Assembly (NCBI GenBank): GCA_016296205.1
Contig: JAEDJS010000023.1
Location: 1 to 28,745, forward strand
DNA length: 28,745 nucleotides
Source of the DNA: Treponema sp.
Lineage (GTDB): Bacteria; Spirochaetota; Spirochaetia; Treponematales; Treponemataceae
Direction of reading: 5' to 3'
Below are positions 13,525 through 20,978 of the stretch, piece after piece. The translations under genes were made by a program, and so were the position numbers. The number at the start of each line of letters is the position of its first letter. Position 1 is the first letter of the stretch. The notes under the pieces are model-generated. The model saw nothing but the letters and a program-made list of their open reading frames with translations, did not search any database and was not told the origin of the DNA.

Positions 13525-14718
13525 ATGTTAGAAACAAAATTTATTACACAGGAAATGCCTGCAGCTGGCGACACTGTTTTGGTAGGTCTTAGCGGCGGTG
13601 TTGATTCAACTCTTACTGCCATCCTTTTAAAAAATCGGGGCTGTAAAGTTATTGGTGTAACAATGAGCATGTGGGACGGAACTGTTATTAAGCAGAAAGA
13701 AGGCAGCAAAAAACAGAAGATGAAGGAAGCCTGTTTTGGTCCTGCAGAACAAACTAATATTGCTGAATGCAAAAAATTTTGTAAAGAAAATCAAATTGAA
13801 TATTATGTTGTTGACGTAAAAGAGAATTATAAAAAACTTGTTCTTGAATATTACAAAAATGAATATAGAAGGGGAAGAACACCTAACCCTTGTGTTATCT
13901 GCAACAGCAAAATAAAATTTGGAGCACTGCTTGAAGGAGCCGCAAAACTTGGAATTCAATACGACTACTTTTGCACTGGTCATTATGCAAAAATTGTTCG
14001 CCCTCAAACTGGTGTCTTTGGCAGTGATGTAAGACCTTTTATGGTTAGCGGTGCAACTGATGTTACAAAAGATCAGACATATTTTTTAAATCGCATTCCA
14101 TCTGAGATTCTCCAGAAAGTTAGGTTCCCTCTTGCAGAAATGCAGAAATCCCAGGTGTTTGAAATTGCAAGAGAAAATAATCTGGCGGCTGCAAACAGAG
14201 AAGAAAGTCAGGATTTTGTTGGCGAAGAATATCGTGATGCACTTTTTGCAGATAAGAAAAGTGTTCCGGGGGATATAATTGATCTTGACGGAAAAGTTTT
14301 AGGAAAGCATAAAGGTATTGAATATTATACAATTGGCCAGCGGAGAGGACTGGGTGTGGCTTCAACTGAACCTCTCTACGTTCATTCAATTGATCCAGTA
14401 AAAAATCTTGTTGTGCTGGCAAGAAATGATGAATTAAATTCCATTGGGTTAATCGCCGATGATTTTGTCTGGCCAGGAAATGTTGAACCAAAAGAGGAGA
14501 TTGAATGTCTTGTAAAAATTCGGCTTGCCAGTAGACCTGTTCTGTGCAAAGTTTCCAGATATATTCCTGTTGATGGAGACCCTCCGTTTATTGGTGATCC
14601 ATGGCTAATAAAATTCCAAAGTCCTCAGAGAGCAGTTGCATGCGGCCAAAGTGCTGTTCTTTACAAAGATAATGTGATTATTGGCGGCGGGTTTATTTCT
14701 AAGTCAATTCCTGAATAA
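13525..14718 (+). CDS. mnmA: tRNA U34 2-thiouridylase with altered cysteine set
   Basis: MnmA adenylates and thiolates U34 in tRNAs for Lys, Glu and Gln. The 397-aa product has the PP-loop SGGVDST (23-29), the catalytic region NPCVICNSKIKFG (121-133), TGHYAK (151-156), QTYFLNR (184-190), and YYTIGQRRGLGV (267-278). Two features are unusual. The first cysteine region reads NP-C-x-x-C (C123, C126), where E. coli has NPDILC. The second catalytic cysteine, normally in a CFIG-like motif, is absent: the aligned stretch is EESQDFVGEEY (226-236). A [4Fe-4S]-type mechanism is possible but is inference. The start ATG has a good Shine-Dalgarno (AAGGGA, 13513-13518). It is convergent with pncB, 53 bp apart. 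Confidence 0.9.
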   Translation: MLETKFITQEMPAAGDTVLVGLSGGVDSTLTAILLKNRGCKVIGVTMSMWDGTVIKQKEGSKKQKMKEACFGPAEQTNIAECKKFCKENQIEYYVVDVKENYKKLVLEYYKNEYRRGRTPNPCVICNSKIKFGALLEGAAKLGIQYDYFCTGHYAKIVRPQTGVFGSDVRPFMVSGATDVTKDQTYFLNRIPSEILQKVRFPLAEMQKSQVFEIARENNLAAANREESQDFVGEEYRDALFADKKSVPGDIIDLDGKVLGKHKGIEYYTIGQRRGLGVASTEPLYVHSIDPVKNLVVLARNDELNSIGLIADDFVWPGNVEPKEEIECLVKIRLASRPVLCKVSRYIPVDGDPPFIGDPWLIKFQSPQRAVACGQSAVLYKDNVIIGGGFISKSIPE

Positions 14719-14771
14719 AAAAAGTTCTGGATATTTGATTAATTTTGCAGACCTTATTTAATTGCAGCAGA

Positions 14772-15995
14772 TTAATGTTCCATTCGCCAGGCAATTGTTC
14801 GCTTTAAGTAATCAATGTAATTTTTGTCGCGGCACATATTTTTTCCTTCAACATCGCTGAGTTTTGCAACGGAGCTTCCATTAACCTCAACAACTTTAAG
14901 CACCTGGTTCATGTGTTTAATGTTTGTATCGGCTACAACATAAGTTCCAATTCCAAAAGCCACTTTAACTCTTCCGTTGAATGTGGTGTAAAGCTTGTGG
15001 GCCCGGTCAAAATCAAGTCCGTCGCTGAACAAAAGAGTTTTATTTTTTGGATCGATGTCCAGTTTCTCGTAGTGTTTGATCATTTTTTCGGCCCATTCAT
15101 AAGGATCTCCGCTGTCATGTCTTACTCCGTCAAAAAGTTTTGCATTGATTTTGTCAAAGTCTTTGAGGAATACATCTGTTCCGATGCAGTCTGTAAGATA
15201 TGTTCCATTTTCTGTTCCAAATTCTTTGTGCCATGCATCCATTACAAATTTGTTGGAATAAGCAGGATTTCTTTCCGGGTAGCCTTGCCCAATGCTTTGA
15301 ATAAGTTCGTGAGCCATTGTTCCAACTGGTTTGATTTTATATTTCATGGCAAGTTCCATGTTGCTTGTTCCAACAAAAATTGTGTCTTTTGGAAAATTTG
15401 ATTTTGACTGAACATACATGGAAATAATTTTGTCAAATGATTTTTTGCTAAAACGGCGGCGTGTTCCAAAGTCACTCCATGGACCGAGTTTCCATTCTCC
15501 GTTAATAAGTTTTTGTATCTTGATTTCTGTTCGTCTGTATAGTTCTTCTTCTGCATCCTTGTACTCATTTTGGGAGAGTGCCATTTTGAACCAAACTTCA
15601 CTGATGATTGCCATTGTTGGAGTTTCGCACCATGTTGTAAGATATTGTGGGCCTTTTATTACAACGCTAATCTGGTCTTCAACTAATTTAATATCGTACC
15701 AGTCGAACTGTGGCTGATATATGCTTAAAAAAGTAAGGTAAGTGTGTCCTAACCATGGGCAGGCTTTATCCAGCCATTCTAATTCATTTTTTTTGAATTT
15801 AAGACTGCAAAAATGTTTTACCTGTTCTTTGATTTCATCAACCATTTCCTGTGTAAACTTTCTTGTTGCAGCATCACGGTTTTTGTATTCCCATTCAACA
15901 TTAGCATCAGCAAACTGATTGAGTAAAACTTTGTCCATATTAGCTTTGTAAAGATCGTTATCTAGTAAACTTGTAATTATTGGTTCTAATTTCAT
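14772..15995 (-). CDS. pncB: Nicotinate phosphoribosyltransferase
   Basis: This enzyme converts nicotinate and PRPP to nicotinate mononucleotide in NAD salvage. The 407-aa product fits the usual 390-430 aa and shows LLDNDLYKANM (10-20), WSDFGTRRRFS (173-183), GTSNMELA (209-216), GTMAHE with His229 likely the phosphorylated histidine (225-230), RHDSGDP (292-298) and LLFSDGLDFD. I chose the ATG at 15995, preceded by TGGAG; the longer frame begins with a TTG at 16058 that lies upstream of the promoter elements. It is divergent from a MocR-type regulator 243 bp away, so control by that regulator is a reasonable but untested idea. Confidence 0.95.
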   Translation of the reverse strand: MKLEPIITSLLDNDLYKANMDKVLLNQFADANVEWEYKNRDAATRKFTQEMVDEIKEQVKHFCSLKFKKNELEWLDKACPWLGHTYLTFLSIYQPQFDWYDIKLVEDQISVVIKGPQYLTTWCETPTMAIISEVWFKMALSQNEYKDAEEELYRRTEIKIQKLINGEWKLGPWSDFGTRRRFSKKSFDKIISMYVQSKSNFPKDTIFVGTSNMELAMKYKIKPVGTMAHELIQSIGQGYPERNPAYSNKFVMDAWHKEFGTENGTYLTDCIGTDVFLKDFDKINAKLFDGVRHDSGDPYEWAEKMIKHYEKLDIDPKNKTLLFSDGLDFDRAHKLYTTFNGRVKVAFGIGTYVVADTNIKHMNQVLKVVEVNGSSVAKLSDVEGKNMCRDKNYIDYLKRTIAWRMEH

Positions 15996-16022
15996 TGAAA
16001 ACTCCAGACAATTATTTATTAA

Positions 16023-16051
16023 ATTATAATTTGTTTGGAGAAATAATTCAA
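16023..16051 (-). promoter_or_regulatory. pncB promoter
   Basis: On the minus strand TTGAAT (16051-16046), 17-bp spacer, perfect TATAAT (16028-16023). The predicted leader is about 21 nt and contains the TGGAG Shine-Dalgarno. Confidence 0.65.
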
Positions 16052-16101
16052 TAAACAATTATTTAAGGGATTTACAAAGTAGTGCAGAGTCTTTAAAAAT
16101 T

Positions 16102-16148
16102 TTCCCCTGCAAAAATCAGGATTATTTTGATATTCAATTTCAGGGGAA
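16102..16148. repeat. 8-bp inverted repeat in the pncB-mocR intergenic region
   Basis: TTCCCCTG (16102-16109) and CAGGGGAA (16141-16148) are perfect inverted copies 31 bp apart in an otherwise AT-rich gap, about 50 bp upstream of both the pncB and mocR promoters. A smaller CCTG/CAGG pair (16106-16109 with 16126-16129, by eye) is nested. The position outside both predicted transcripts suggests a DNA-level operator rather than an RNA structure. Confidence 0.6.
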
Positions 16149-16183
16149 GAACTGCTTTTGAAATATTAAAAAATGTATAAAAA

Positions 16184-16230
16184 TTCTGGTATTATTAGTG
16201 TAGCAGATTTTGGTATAATTTGATATAATC
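16184..16230 (+). promoter_or_regulatory. mocR promoter with tandem operator-like repeats
   Basis: TTCTGGTATTATT (16184-16196) and TTTTGGTATAATT (16208-16220) are 13-bp direct repeats 24 bp apart; a third related copy, TTTGATATAATC, lies at 16219-16230. The last two contain perfect TATAAT hexamers (16214-16219, 16224-16229), but neither has a good -35. The second TATAAT ends 9 bp before the ATG, so the mRNA leader would be only a few bases. Known MocR regulators often bind direct repeats near their own promoter, which makes autoregulation plausible. Confidence 0.5.
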
Positions 16231-16238
16231 AGATTAAA

Positions 16239-17633
16239 ATGATTACCTGCGACTTTTCTAAGAGAAAAAATCAGACTTTGTCTCAATATTTATATTCGCA
16301 AATTAAAGAACAAATTCTCATGGGGCAATTAATTCCCAATCAGCGGCTGCCAAGCAAACGTTCTTTGGCGGATCACCTGGGAATAAGTGTTATAACAGTT
16401 CAAGGGGCTTATCAAAATTTAATTGATGAAGGATTTATTTACTCAATAGAAAAAAGTGGATTTTTTGTAGAAGATATTCATCAGCCCGGTAAAAAAAATA
16501 AAGAAGAAAAAATAAAAAAACAGAGCGTTAAAAAAACTCAAAAAAATATTATCGGTGATTTTACGCAGAATGCAATCGGGTATGAAAAATTTCCATTTAA
16601 AACCTGGGCTAAAGTTTCTAAACAGGTTTTGCAGAAATACAATTATGAGCTTCTTGCTCCCGGTCCCTCTTCTGGAAATTTAATTTTGCGTCAGACTATT
16701 GCTGATTACTTAAAAAATTATCGCAACATGAACGTTGATTCATCACAGATAGTTATTGGTGCCGGTTCTGAGTTACTTTATAATTTTATTGTACTGATGC
16801 TGGGAAGCAATAAAATTTATGGAGTAGAAAATCCTGGTTATAAAAAAACTCAGAAAATTTTTAGTACTCTTGGTGCAGAATGTATTCCAATTGATATTGA
16901 TGAAAATGGAATGAGTTGCAGTAAACTGGAAATGTCTTGTGCTCAAGTTATTCATATTACTCCATCTCATCATTTTCCAACTGGAATTGTGATGCCTGTT
17001 AAACGGCGTTTTGAACTTTTATCATGGGCTGCTCAAAAAAAAGACAGATACATTATAGAAGATGATTATGACAGTGAATTTAGATTTAGTGGAAAACCTC
17101 TGGAACCAATGTTCAATTCCGATTTGAATTCTAGAGTAATCTATTTGAACACTTTTTCTAAAACATTATCACCTGCATTCCGAATTAGTTACATGGTGCT
17201 TCCAGAAAAGCTTGTTGAAGTGTTTAAGAATAAATTTGAATTTTATTCATGTACTGTTAGCGCTGTTGAGCAGTTAACTGTTGCTGAATTTATTAAACAG
17301 GAATATTTTTCTAAACACATTAACAGAATGAGAAATTATTATCGCTCTTTGCGAAATAATTTGATAACAAACATCAGAAATAGTCAGCTAAAAAACAGAA
17401 TTACAATTAAAGAAGAAAATTCTGGTCTGCATTTTTTGATGATTGTTAAAACAACAAAATCAGTTAAACAAATAAAGAATGAAATTCAGAAAAGTCGTCT
17501 CAAAATAAATTTGCTTGATGATTATTATTTTGGAAAACCGCCGGAAAATGAAAATGCTTTTGTAATCAATTATTCCGGTATTAGAGAACAGGATATTTCA
17601 AAAATAATAAACGCCTTCCAGAAAATTTTTTAG
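16239..17633 (+). CDS. MocR/PdxR-type transcriptional regulator (GntR HTH fused to aminotransferase fold)
   Basis: The 464-aa protein joins an N-terminal GntR winged helix-turn-helix (about 12-78, with LPSKRSLADHLGISVITVQGAY at 37-58) to a fold-type-I aminotransferase-like domain (about 110-464). PLP-binding features are present: ENPGY (197-201), HHFPTG (244-249), EDDYDSEF (274-281) and the Schiff-base lysine in TFSKTLSPAFR (K308). Such proteins use PLP as a sensor or cofactor and control neighbouring genes of vitamin B6, GABA, taurine or other amine metabolism. No such gene is next to it; the divergent neighbour is pncB. The Lys-rich linker (84-103) matches the flexible linker typical of the family. 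It ends 11 bp from the convergent rqcH stop. Confidence 0.9.
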   Translation: MITCDFSKRKNQTLSQYLYSQIKEQILMGQLIPNQRLPSKRSLADHLGISVITVQGAYQNLIDEGFIYSIEKSGFFVEDIHQPGKKNKEEKIKKQSVKKTQKNIIGDFTQNAIGYEKFPFKTWAKVSKQVLQKYNYELLAPGPSSGNLILRQTIADYLKNYRNMNVDSSQIVIGAGSELLYNFIVLMLGSNKIYGVENPGYKKTQKIFSTLGAECIPIDIDENGMSCSKLEMSCAQVIHITPSHHFPTGIVMPVKRRFELLSWAAQKKDRYIIEDDYDSEFRFSGKPLEPMFNSDLNSRVIYLNTFSKTLSPAFRISYMVLPEKLVEVFKNKFEFYSCTVSAVEQLTVAEFIKQEYFSKHINRMRNYYRSLRNNLITNIRNSQLKNRITIKEENSGLHFLMIVKTTKSVKQIKNEIQKSRLKINLLDDYYFGKPPENENAFVINYSGIREQDISKIINAFQKIF

Positions 17634-17644
17634 CCCTGGAAAAA

Positions 17645-19114
17645 TTAAATGCTTTCTGCAGATTTTTCGTATTCGTCTAGTCTTCTCAACTTTGCTTCGT
17701 CAATTTTGCAGAAAAGATTTTTTTCTTGAGTGGGAATTACAAGTCCTTTTGGTCCATTTTTTGCACGGCGAAGATATTTAACTTGTGTGTAATATAAGTC
17801 GGCGCTTCCGTTTTTTCTGGCTTTGGAATGATAGATTGCAAGATTTCCAGCGTATAATAGAATTTCCAGAGGAATTGATTTGTTCTTCTGGCATTTTACA
17901 AAAACATAACCACCGGCATAATCTCTAGCGTGAAGCCACATATCGCTTCCTTTTACTGTATGACGCAAAAGTTCATCGTTTTCGTTTGCAGTTCTTCCTA
18001 CAATTATTGTCCAGCCGTCTATTTCGTAATGTAGACCGGGATGAGCTTTTTCTATTTTTTGTTTTGGTGTTGTATCATGTCTTAGAAGTTGTTCCATTTT
18101 AAGAACGTTTGTCTGAGAAATAATTTTCTGGTATTCCAGTTCAAGTTCCTTCAATTTATTCTGGGCCATCTGAATGTCATGGGCAAGTGCTTCTGTTCCG
18201 CTTACGGCTTTCTTGTACTGGTTGTAGTAAATCTGTGCGTTTTCGTGAATGCTTTTTGAACTGTCTATTCTGATGTGAACAGGTTTTCCATCTTCGTAAT
18301 CGATGCAGTCAATAGAATTACCATTTGCTTCTGCTCCAAAGGCAAGAATTAAATCGCCGGTGTGCTTTAATTTTTGAGCATTTGAAAATTCTTTTTGCTT
18401 TGACTCAAGATTCTGGAGAGCAGAAATCATTTTGCTTTTTTTAACACTGTACCATTTTTTTGCCTGTTCTAATAAATTTTCCCGGCTAAGGTTTGATGCG
18501 GATTCTGAATAGTATTTTTCGATTTTTTCGTTAAAGCTAAGTTGTTCCTTTTGGTTGTTTGAATCATTAAAATTAAAATCAGCAAAGTTACGGATGGGAA
18601 ATTTTTCTTCTGCAATTTTTCTATCGTCTTCTGTTAATGTTTTTTCTTCCGGTTTAAAAAATCCACCAGTGACTTCATTTTTTTTAGGCCGGCGGAACAT
18701 ACAGTCTAAAATATTTCCGTCAGAATCAGTTAAAATAACATTTGCTGCCCCTGACCAAAGTCTTGCATAAAGAATAAAATTTTCGTCACCATTTTCGCCG
18801 TGATGTCCTAATTCAATTTTTACAATTCTGTCTAATCCCAGCTGCTTGATGGAATTGATTCTTGAACCTAAAATGCGGCTTTTTAAAAATTCATTGAACC
18901 GTAACGGCTTTTCGTTTTTGGGTACTTTTTTTGTAATCAAATTAATTCTGCAGCTTTGTGCACCGGTGCAGATTAAAACTGTTTTTGAAACCCCGCAGCT
19001 AAAAGCTCTAAAAGTAATTGTATCAAATGTTGGCTGAATAATTTCCTGAATAAAAAAGCCTTCCAGATTTATTTCGTTTAAAATTAAATTTAATTCATTA
19101 CAGTTAAGTGACAT
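17645..19114 (-). CDS. rqcH: RqcH/NFACT ribosome-associated quality-control protein
   Basis: This Rqc2/RqcH-family protein (often annotated fibronectin-binding or DUF814) binds stalled 50S subunits carrying peptidyl-tRNA and recruits alanyl-tRNA for C-terminal tailing. In the 489-aa product the N-terminal NFACT-N domain carries the conserved Asp-Arg pair in LGLDRIVKIELG (D95, R96) needed for tailing. A helical, coiled-coil-like part spans about 195-325, and the NFACT-R domain follows (about 350-470), with DGWTIIVGRTANEND, MWLHARDYAGGYVFV and YYTQVKYLRR. It is shorter than the Bacillus protein (about 570 aa). The ATG has no clear Shine-Dalgarno. It is divergent from ilvB with only 58 bp between the start codons. 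Confidence 0.9.
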   Translation of the reverse strand: MSLNCNELNLILNEINLEGFFIQEIIQPTFDTITFRAFSCGVSKTVLICTGAQSCRINLITKKVPKNEKPLRFNEFLKSRILGSRINSIKQLGLDRIVKIELGHHGENGDENFILYARLWSGAANVILTDSDGNILDCMFRRPKKNEVTGGFFKPEEKTLTEDDRKIAEEKFPIRNFADFNFNDSNNQKEQLSFNEKIEKYYSESASNLSRENLLEQAKKWYSVKKSKMISALQNLESKQKEFSNAQKLKHTGDLILAFGAEANGNSIDCIDYEDGKPVHIRIDSSKSIHENAQIYYNQYKKAVSGTEALAHDIQMAQNKLKELELEYQKIISQTNVLKMEQLLRHDTTPKQKIEKAHPGLHYEIDGWTIIVGRTANENDELLRHTVKGSDMWLHARDYAGGYVFVKCQKNKSIPLEILLYAGNLAIYHSKARKNGSADLYYTQVKYLRRAKNGPKGLVIPTQEKNLFCKIDEAKLRRLDEYEKSAESI

Positions 19115-19156
19115 ATTTCTAGTTTATCACAAGTGGAATTTTTTTTGTAGTGATGA

Positions 19157-19162
19157 TATAAT
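19157..19162 (+). promoter_or_regulatory. -10 element of the acetolactate synthase gene
   Basis: A perfect TATAAT ends 10 bp before the ATG at 19173, giving a predicted leader of only about four bases. The -35 region (TGGAAT, 19134-19139, 17-bp spacer) is weak. No Shine-Dalgarno is visible. Confidence 0.4.
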
Positions 19163-19172
19163 TATTTTTAAA

Positions 19173-20870
19173 ATGATTAAAGCAAGTGGTGCACAGATTA
19201 TTACTCATATTCTCAAATTAGAAGGAATCACAACTGTAGCAGGAATTCCTGGTGGTTCAATTTTGCCTTTGTATAATGAATTGAATAAGAGTCAGATAAA
19301 ACATGTGCTTGTTCGCCATGAACAGAGTGCAGGATTTGTTGCCCAGGGGATGGCTCGATCTACAGGAAAGTGTGCCGTCTGTTTTGCAACAAGTGGTCCT
19401 GGGGCGATGAATCTTCTTACTTCAATTGCCGATGCAAGAGCAGACAGTGTTCCTGTTGTTGCTATCACTGGTCAGGTTTCTACATCATTAATCGGGACAG
19501 ATGCTTTTCAGGAAGTTGATACTTTTGGATTAAGTTTTCCAATTACAAAATATTCTGTAATGGTTAAAGACGCTCTGGAGCTTTTAACTGTTTTGCCGGA
19601 AGCTTTTAATATTGCCGTAAGTGGTAGACCTGGACCAGTTTTAATTGATGTTCCAGTTGATGTTCAGAATCAGGTTGTTAAATTTGATGAATGGCCCGAT
19701 ATTAAAGAACTTCACCAGATTAAGAAAAGTGATTTTGCCCGTCGTTTCTGTTCTCCTGTAAGTGAATTAAAATCAACACTTCCTGCAATTTCTAAAATGC
19801 TTTTGAGTAACTCAAAAAGTGTGCTTTATATTGGTGGCGGTTGTAATTCACCAGAAGGTGCAAAAGCGGTAAAGGAATTTCTTAGTGTATACAATTGCCC
19901 GGTTGTGCATTCAATGATGGCAATTGGCGTTGTTCCAAAAGAATGTCCCAACAATTTTGGAATGGTTGGAATTCACGGAAAGGAAGAAGCAAATAATCTT
20001 TTAAATCAGGCTCAATTGATTTTTGCCTGTGGTGTAAGATTTGACGAACGTGCTCTTGGACGAATTAAATTTGATAAAAATAAAAAATTGATTCATCTTG
20101 ATTTAGATGCCGCTGAAGTAAATAAAATTATAGAAAGTACATTAAGCTGTGTTGGTGAAGTAGAAAGTCTTCTTCCTGCAATAACAGAAAAAATAAGGGA
20201 AGATATTTTAAAACACACAGAAGGTATTTCTGAATATCATAATTATTTTATTTTAAAAAATGGGTTAAAGAAAAATGAAGAATTGATTTATTCAAAAGTG
20301 CCAATGTTTTTAAAGAAAACAAATTTTATAAAACCTCAGAAATTTATAAATCAATTTTTTGGAAAATCCAACGATTACATTTTTACAACAGATGTTGGTC
20401 AGCATCAGTTATGGGCCACAAACTATTGCAATGTTGAATCCACAAGAAAATTTTTAACCAGCGGAAGTTTGGGGACTATGGGATTTGGTTTGCCTGCAGC
20501 CATTGGTGCGTCTATTGCAAATCCTTCAAAAAAAATTATATGCCTCAGTGGTGACGGAAGTATTATGATGAATATTCAGGAGCTATCACTTCTAAATGAA
20601 CTTAACCTGAATGTTACTGTCATTGTTTTTAAGAACGGAACATTAGGACTTGTTAAGCAGCAGCAGGATCAGTTTTTTAAAAAGAATCATAGTGCCAGTA
20701 TTTTTGAAAGCGATGTAAATCTTGAGCAGATTGCAAAAGGTTTTGGATTAGATTCATTTACGTTGAATGATATTCCGCAGGAAATGTGGGAAGAAAAAAT
20801 AAACCAGAAGGGGCCTCATTTTGCAGTAGTGAATATTCACCAAGACGAGGAAGTTCAGACCTGGTTTTAA
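19173..20870 (+). CDS. ilvB: Acetolactate synthase, large (catalytic) subunit
   Basis: This thiamine-diphosphate enzyme condenses two pyruvates to acetolactate (or pyruvate with 2-ketobutyrate), the first step to branched-chain amino acids. The 565-aa product has the catalytic Glu in VRHEQSAGF (E50), ATSGPGAMNLLT, TGQVSTSLIGTDAFQEVD and SGRPGPVLIDVPVD, an FAD-region stretch RFDERALGR, the TDP motif GDGS (460-463) with MMNIQEL, and LGLVKQQQ, close to the enterobacterial IlvB/IlvG pattern. That pattern makes acetolactate synthase more likely than pyruvate oxidase or glyoxylate carboligase. No small regulatory subunit gene (ilvN/ilvH) follows; a terminator-like repeat lies 18 bp after the stop. 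It could therefore be an orphan large subunit or a catabolic-type enzyme. Confidence 0.9.
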   Translation: MIKASGAQIITHILKLEGITTVAGIPGGSILPLYNELNKSQIKHVLVRHEQSAGFVAQGMARSTGKCAVCFATSGPGAMNLLTSIADARADSVPVVAITGQVSTSLIGTDAFQEVDTFGLSFPITKYSVMVKDALELLTVLPEAFNIAVSGRPGPVLIDVPVDVQNQVVKFDEWPDIKELHQIKKSDFARRFCSPVSELKSTLPAISKMLLSNSKSVLYIGGGCNSPEGAKAVKEFLSVYNCPVVHSMMAIGVVPKECPNNFGMVGIHGKEEANNLLNQAQLIFACGVRFDERALGRIKFDKNKKLIHLDLDAAEVNKIIESTLSCVGEVESLLPAITEKIREDILKHTEGISEYHNYFILKNGLKKNEELIYSKVPMFLKKTNFIKPQKFINQFFGKSNDYIFTTDVGQHQLWATNYCNVESTRKFLTSGSLGTMGFGLPAAIGASIANPSKKIICLSGDGSIMMNIQELSLLNELNLNVTVIVFKNGTLGLVKQQQDQFFKKNHSASIFESDVNLEQIAKGFGLDSFTLNDIPQEMWEEKINQKGPHFAVVNIHQDEEVQTWF

Positions 20871-20887
20871 TAATTTAAAATTATTGT

Positions 20888-20977
20888 AAAAAAAAAGGGG
20901 CTGTCCCAATAGTATTTGTCATGCTGAACCTGATTCAGCATGACGCTATGCTACTAATTTGTTGGACAGCCCTTTTT
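20888..20977. repeat. Folded interspersed repeat, copy 3 (probable bidirectional terminator)
   Basis: This short copy has GGGGCTGTCC (20897-20906) pairing with GGACAGCCC (20964-20972), nine A residues on the left and five T residues on the right, so it can terminate transcription from both sides. It lies exactly between the convergent ilvB and guaA stops. The inner module is a perfect palindrome, GTCATGCTGAA (20919-20929) with TTCAGCATGAC. The third stem present in copies 1 and 2 is missing. Confidence 0.88.
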
Positions 20978-20978
20978 A

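Noticed and set aside
15996..16058. N-terminal extension of PncB to 16058
   Set aside because: The codon is TTG and lies upstream of the predicted TTGAAT-17-TATAAT promoter; ATG at 15995 has a Shine-Dalgarno and matches the family start.
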